A stretch of DNA of 64,000 bases from SB15 sp964639245 (GTDB lineage: Bacteria; Chloroflexota; Anaerolineae; Aggregatilineales; J027). Position numbers and translations under genes: made by a program. The stretch covers positions 319,603-383,602 of the forward strand of contig CAZXCU010000003.1 of NCBI GenBank assembly GCA_964639245.1, read 5' to 3'. The notes beneath the pieces are model-generated. The model was not told the origin of the DNA, did not search any database, and saw only the letters and a list, made by a program, of their open reading frames with translations. Of this stretch, positions 60,486 through 64,000 are shown piece after piece. The number at the start of each line of letters is the position of its first letter. Positions within the stretch are counted from its first letter, which is position 1.

Positions 60486-61496
60486 ATGACCGTAACATTG
60501 GGTGTCATCGGGGCGGGACGGATTGGCAAACTCCACGCGGCAAACTTGGTCACACGGGTTCCGGGGGTTCAAGTGCGGGCAATTGCAGATGTGTATGGGG
60601 AAGCCGCCCGCCAAACTGCCGAAAAATTCCACATTCCGCACGCCTCCGAAGACTATCACGACATTTTAAAGGATGCTGACATTCAAGCCGTGGTGATTTG
60701 CTCCTCCACCGATACCCACGCGCAAATCATCGTCGAAGCGGCGCAGGCGGGCAAACATATTTTTTGCGAAAAACCGATTGACCACGCGCTGGATAAAATT
60801 GACCGTGCGTTAGCGGCGGTGGAGCAAGCCGGAGTCAAATTGCAAATTGGGTTTAACCGTCGTTTTGACCCGAATTATGCGCGGGCGCGGCAAGCCATCC
60901 TTAACGGCGAAATCGGTGAACCGCATATTTTGCACATCATCAGCCGTGACCCTGCTCCACCCCCCATTGAATATGTCAAAGTTTCCGGCGGGCTGTTTCT
61001 GGACATGATGATTCATGATTTTGATATGGCACGCTTTTTAATTGACAGTCCGGTGGAGGAAATTTATACACAGGCGGGCGTGCGGGTTGACCCGAAAATT
61101 GGTGAAGCCGGTGATGTGGATACCGCCGTCGTCATGCTCAAATTTGCTAACGGGGTGATTGGCACGATTGATAACAGTCGTCAAGCGGTGTATGGCTATG
61201 ACCAGCGCGTCGAGGTGTTTGGCAGTAAGGGAGCAGTCTCCAGCAGCAATAACTATCCCAACAATGTCACCCTCAGCAGCGCCGAACGGATTTACCGCGA
61301 TTTACCGTTGAACTTTTTCCTCGAACGTTACAATGACAGCTATGTGAATGAAGCACAGGCGTTTGTGGATGCCATCACGAAAAATCAGCCTGTCCCGGTG
61401 GGTGGGCTGGATGGGCGCGTGCCTGTTGTGATGGGCTTGGCGGCACGAAAATCGTATGATGAAGGCCGTCCGGTGAAATTGAGCGAAATCGGATAG
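60486..61496 (+). CDS. iolG: Inositol 2-dehydrogenase (IolG-type)
   Basis: 336 residues: GVIGAGRIGKLHAANL dinucleotide motif, FCEKPIDHALDKI, LQIGFNRRFDPNYARAR, SRDPAPPPIEYVKVSGGLFLDMMIHDFDMARFL (catalytic D...H with the upstream K) and YGYDQRVEVFGSKGA. The QIGFNRRFDPN and SRDPAPPP segments are those of bacterial IolG, which oxidises myo-inositol to scyllo-inosose with NAD. It lies 23 bases before iolD, so the pair is an operon. The other inositol genes (iolE, iolB, iolC, iolA) are not in this window apart from the isomerase-like gene at 55698. Confidence 0.9.
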   Translation: MTVTLGVIGAGRIGKLHAANLVTRVPGVQVRAIADVYGEAARQTAEKFHIPHASEDYHDILKDADIQAVVICSSTDTHAQIIVEAAQAGKHIFCEKPIDHALDKIDRALAAVEQAGVKLQIGFNRRFDPNYARARQAILNGEIGEPHILHIISRDPAPPPIEYVKVSGGLFLDMMIHDFDMARFLIDSPVEEIYTQAGVRVDPKIGEAGDVDTAVVMLKFANGVIGTIDNSRQAVYGYDQRVEVFGSKGAVSSSNNYPNNVTLSSAERIYRDLPLNFFLERYNDSYVNEAQAFVDAITKNQPVPVGGLDGRVPVVMGLAARKSYDEGRPVKLSEIG

Positions 61497-61519
61497 AAAT
61501 TATTTTTAAGGATTTTCCC

Positions 61520-63385
61520 ATGAAAACTAAAAAATTAACGGTGGCGCAGGCCATCATCGAATTTTTGCAGAATCAATACGTCGAACGGGATGGACTCGAA
61601 AATCCGTTTTTCGCCGGATGTTGGGGCATCTTCGGGCATGGCAACGTGGCAGGCATCGGGCAGGCGTTGGAACAATACGCCGACACCTTCCGCTATCATC
61701 AATGTCGCAATGAACAGGCGATGGTTCACACCGCAGCGGCCTATGCCAAAGTGAAAAATCGGCTGCAAACCTTCGCCTGTACCAGTTCTATCGGGCCGGG
61801 TGCATTGAATATGCTCACGGCGGCGGCAGCAGCCACGGTCAATCGGTTGCCTGTGCTTTTGCTGCCGGGCGATATTTTCGCGGAACGGATTCAAGCGCCG
61901 GTGTTGCAGCAGTTGGAATCCGAACACACACAGGATATTTCGGTCAATGACTGCTTTAAGCCCGTCTCGCGCTACTGGGACAGAATCAACCGTCCCGAAC
62001 AACTCATCACCGCCCTACCAGAAGCCCTGCGGGTGTTGACTTCCCCCGCCGAAACCGGCGCGGTCACGCTGTCCCTGCCGCAAGATGTGCAGGCGATGGC
62101 CTATGACTACCCCGTCCAATTATTTGAAAAACGGGTCTGGCGGATTCCGCGCAACCGCCCTGACACCCATTTCCTGAAACTCGCGGCGGAAAAAATTCGT
62201 ACCAGCAAACAGCCCTTGATTATCGCGGGCGGCGGCGTTCTCTACAGCCAAGCAACGGACACCTTAGCCGAATTTGTCGCCAAAACAGGGATTCCGGTGG
62301 GCGAAACACAGGCGGGAAAAAGTTCGCTGCCCTATGACAATCCCCTCAATCTGGGGGCAATCGGCGTGACAGGCACACACGGCGCAAATATCCTTGCCCG
62401 TGAAGCCGATGTCATTATCGGCATTGGCACGCGCTACAGTGATTTCACCACCGCCTCAAAAACCGCCTTCCAGAATTCCGATGTGTTTTTCATCAATATC
62501 AATGTGGCGGAATTTGATGCCTACAAACACAATGCGCTGCCCCTGATGGGGGATGCCAAAGTCACTTTAGCGGAATTGTTGGATTTGCTCGCTGGCTATC
62601 AAACCGACTCGGCCTATCAGCAGCGTGCCAGCCAGTACAACCGCGAATGGGATGCCGAAGTCACCCGCATCTACAATCTTGAACATGGCCCGTTGATCAG
62701 TCAGGGAGAAGTCATTGGCGTGGTGAATATGCTCTCGCGGCCTGAGGATGTGGTACTCTGCGCGGCGGGGAGTATGCCCGGCGATTTACACAAACTCTGG
62801 CGCACCCGTCAGCCCAATGGCTATCACCTTGAATATGGCTTTTCGACGATGGGCTATGAAATTGCGGGCGGCTTGGGCGTAAAAATGGCAGCCCCTGAAC
62901 GCGATGTGTATGTGATGGTGGGGGATGCCTCTTACCTGATGATGAACACCGAAATTGTCACGGCGGTGCAGGAAGGCATCAAAATCAATATTGTGCTGGT
63001 GGACAATCACGGCTATGCCAGCATCGGCGGACTCTCCAAAGCGGTGGGGAGCGATGGCTTTGGCACAAAATATCGCTACCGCACCGAATCAGGCCAACTG
63101 GACGGGGAAGTGCTGCCGATTGATTTTGCGGCGAATGCAGCGAGTTTGGGCGCACACGTCATCAAAGCCAGCAATCGGGATGAGCTAGCAAACGCCATGC
63201 AGGAAGCACAAAAAATCCACCATCGTCCGGTGTGTATCGTCGTCGAAACAGATCGTCGTCAGCGCGTTTCCGGCTATGAATCGTGGTGGGATGTGGCGAT
63301 TTCGGAAACCTCCGAGATGGCAGGGGTGCAAAAAGCCCGTGAGGACTATGCGGAAGCCAAACAAAAAGAACGGCGTTTTGTGTAG
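61520..63385 (+). CDS. iolD: 3D-(3,5/4)-trihydroxycyclohexane-1,2-dione acylhydrolase
   Basis: 621 residues, a ThDP-dependent enzyme that opens the ring of the dione made from scyllo-inosose in inositol breakdown. It has IolD features: LTVAQAIIEFLQNQYVERDG, CWGIFGHGNVAGIGQAL, QCRNEQAMVHTAAAYAK (ThDP glutamate), SSIGPGALNMLTAAAAATVNRLPVLLLPGD, SLPQDVQ, and the ThDP-Mg motif GDASYLMMNTEIVTAVQEGIKINIVLVDNHGYASIGGL. Full length. Followed by a strong terminator, so it closes the operon. Confidence 0.95.
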   Translation: MKTKKLTVAQAIIEFLQNQYVERDGLENPFFAGCWGIFGHGNVAGIGQALEQYADTFRYHQCRNEQAMVHTAAAYAKVKNRLQTFACTSSIGPGALNMLTAAAAATVNRLPVLLLPGDIFAERIQAPVLQQLESEHTQDISVNDCFKPVSRYWDRINRPEQLITALPEALRVLTSPAETGAVTLSLPQDVQAMAYDYPVQLFEKRVWRIPRNRPDTHFLKLAAEKIRTSKQPLIIAGGGVLYSQATDTLAEFVAKTGIPVGETQAGKSSLPYDNPLNLGAIGVTGTHGANILAREADVIIGIGTRYSDFTTASKTAFQNSDVFFININVAEFDAYKHNALPLMGDAKVTLAELLDLLAGYQTDSAYQQRASQYNREWDAEVTRIYNLEHGPLISQGEVIGVVNMLSRPEDVVLCAAGSMPGDLHKLWRTRQPNGYHLEYGFSTMGYEIAGGLGVKMAAPERDVYVMVGDASYLMMNTEIVTAVQEGIKINIVLVDNHGYASIGGLSKAVGSDGFGTKYRYRTESGQLDGEVLPIDFAANAASLGAHVIKASNRDELANAMQEAQKIHHRPVCIVVETDRRQRVSGYESWWDVAISETSEMAGVQKAREDYAEAKQKERRFV

Positions 63386-63420
63386 GGGTTAGGTTGTTAG
63401 CAATTAGCAGTTAGCTTTTA

Positions 63421-63467
63421 AAAAAGTTCCTTTGTCACCTCTTTTGAGGTAAGAAGGGACTTTTTTT
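63421..63467 (+). terminator. Terminator after iolD
   Basis: AAAAAGTTCC pairs with GGGACTTTTT (10 bp, one G-T) with an inner ACCTC-TTTT-GAGGT hairpin, then a run of T. It ends the iolG-iolD transcript. Confidence 0.85.
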
Positions 63468-63520
63468 GTACAGTAAACTCATTATAATTCATTTCAAATC
63501 ATCATAGATGGGGGAATTTC

Positions 63521-63733
63521 ATGGAAATCTTAGGTATTACATTTTCTGTGTCTATAATAGTGGCATGTTTAGTTGTTTTTTTCATTCTTATTATGCTTAT
63601 TGAGGGGTTGTCTGGAGGCGCAGTCATCACATCCGCATTAGATTCGATGGGATGTGGGTGCATGTTTTTAGGATTAGTTGTTTTGATTACTGCAACAGCT
63701 ATTGTAAGCTATGGAACATCGAATTTTTTCTGA
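63521..63733 (+). CDS. Small membrane protein
   Basis: 70 residues, nearly all hydrophobic: two membrane helices (about 8-27 and 46-64) joined by a Gly/Ser loop with C-G-C (SMGCGCMF). No recognised family. The GGGGAATTTC before the ATG offers a modest ribosome-binding site. A+T-rich compared with iolD. Confidence 0.5.
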   Translation: MEILGITFSVSIIVACLVVFFILIMLIEGLSGGAVITSALDSMGCGCMFLGLVVLITATAIVSYGTSNFF

Positions 63734-63804
63734 TTATCTGATATACCAATCTCATTTTTGTAGTAATTTTTTAGGCAGTATTTCAGCTATGTTCATAACA
63801 GATA

Positions 63805-64000
63805 TTAAAGTGGTATGACCGTAATTATAGGGCTAAACCGCGCAAAATCACTGACATTATGAGTTAAAAGACTTTGAATATTATATGCTTGCATGGTTGA
63901 TACAATATTCGCATCATGAATTTGCTTACCACCTATCGGAAATTGATTTAGAACCTATCCGTAAATAGCTAAATCCATCAAAATATGAGCGCAAGCAAAC
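63805..64000 (-). pseudogene. PIN-domain toxin C-terminal part, probably broken, cut by the window edge
   Basis: On the minus strand the frame from about 63954 to the stop at 63805 reads FPIGGKQIHDANIVSTMQAYNIQSLLTHNVSDFARF and ends SPIITVIPL. This is the C-terminal half of a PIN nuclease, with the HDANIV and NVSDF acidic residues. A TAG at 63955-63957 stands in frame just upstream, and the rest lies past the window end. So the gene is either inactivated or frameshifted beyond 63955. Confidence 0.65.

Overview
The window looks like a chromosomal segment of a Chloroflexota bacterium, most likely Anaerolineae-like. This is inferred from gene content, not from a marker gene. The signs are secreted Thr/Pro-rich 'TPEPTAT' stalk proteins, many extracytoplasmic beta-propeller (WD40, NHL, TolB-like), SH3b and LysM proteins, DUF4058, many toxin-antitoxin modules and dispersed hairpin repeats. 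Base composition is about half G+C. The genes are mostly short transcription units on both strands, mixing housekeeping genes (fbp, aat, guaA, xpt, carA, one tRNA-Gln) with a large accessory component.

Layout. 0-1.1 kb: a Phd/PIN toxin-antitoxin operon whose toxin is split by a 132-bp MITE, with a clear promoter and palindromic operator. 1.1-10.4 kb: M23 peptidase, fructose-1,6-bisphosphatase, Tat-exported metallo-beta-lactamase-fold protein, GH16-like protein, orphan HicB, NHL propeller, STAS-like protein and a YjhG/YagF-type xylonate dehydratase. 10.4-12 kb: an HNH endonuclease pseudogene (nonsense codon plus a second MITE) and an intact VapBC pair. 12-22 kb: serine hydrolase, cNMP-DUF1003 protein, first member of a three-paralogue family, aat, WD40 and SH3b proteins, xpt-guaA. 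22.2-24.7 kb: a scarred region with gene remnants, a 52-bp duplicated SDR tail and an unusual A+T-rich membrane-protein gene. 25-30 kb: methyltransferase, two Thr/Pro-rich surface proteins, carA. 30-36 kb: the two other paralogues, small membrane proteins, esterase and TolB-like propeller. 35.9-39.9 kb: substrate-binding protein plus a multi-PAS histidine kinase carrying a recent exact PAS duplication. 40-43.9 kb: a kinase-fold protein lacking catalytic residues, a nucleotidyltransferase-like protein, DUF4058 and a flippase-like protein.

43.9-50.4 kb is a defence-like island: a D12-class adenine methyltransferase overlapping an EcoRV-like restriction endonuclease, two membrane proteins, then a TIR-NB-ARC-TPR protein. 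50.4-51.2 kb is a gene-free array of hairpin repeats ending at tRNA-Gln. 52-63.4 kb holds sugar-acid and inositol-type catabolism (enolase-superfamily dehydratase, hydroxypyruvate-isomerase-like protein, two IolG-like dehydrogenases, IolD). It is interrupted by HicAB, a TIR-transmembrane-SH3b receptor-like protein and a DUF4258/DUF2283 pair.

The best candidates for something undescribed are the TIR-TM-SH3b protein (57.07-58.59 kb), with a cytoplasmic TIR domain and two extracytoplasmic SH3b domains; the EcoRV-like R-M system beside a TIR-NLR-like protein; the MITE family, with two empty sites that can be reconstructed; and the three-member ~180-aa paralogue family. At least four dispersed repeat families are recognisable. 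No transposase gene, CRISPR array or rRNA was seen.
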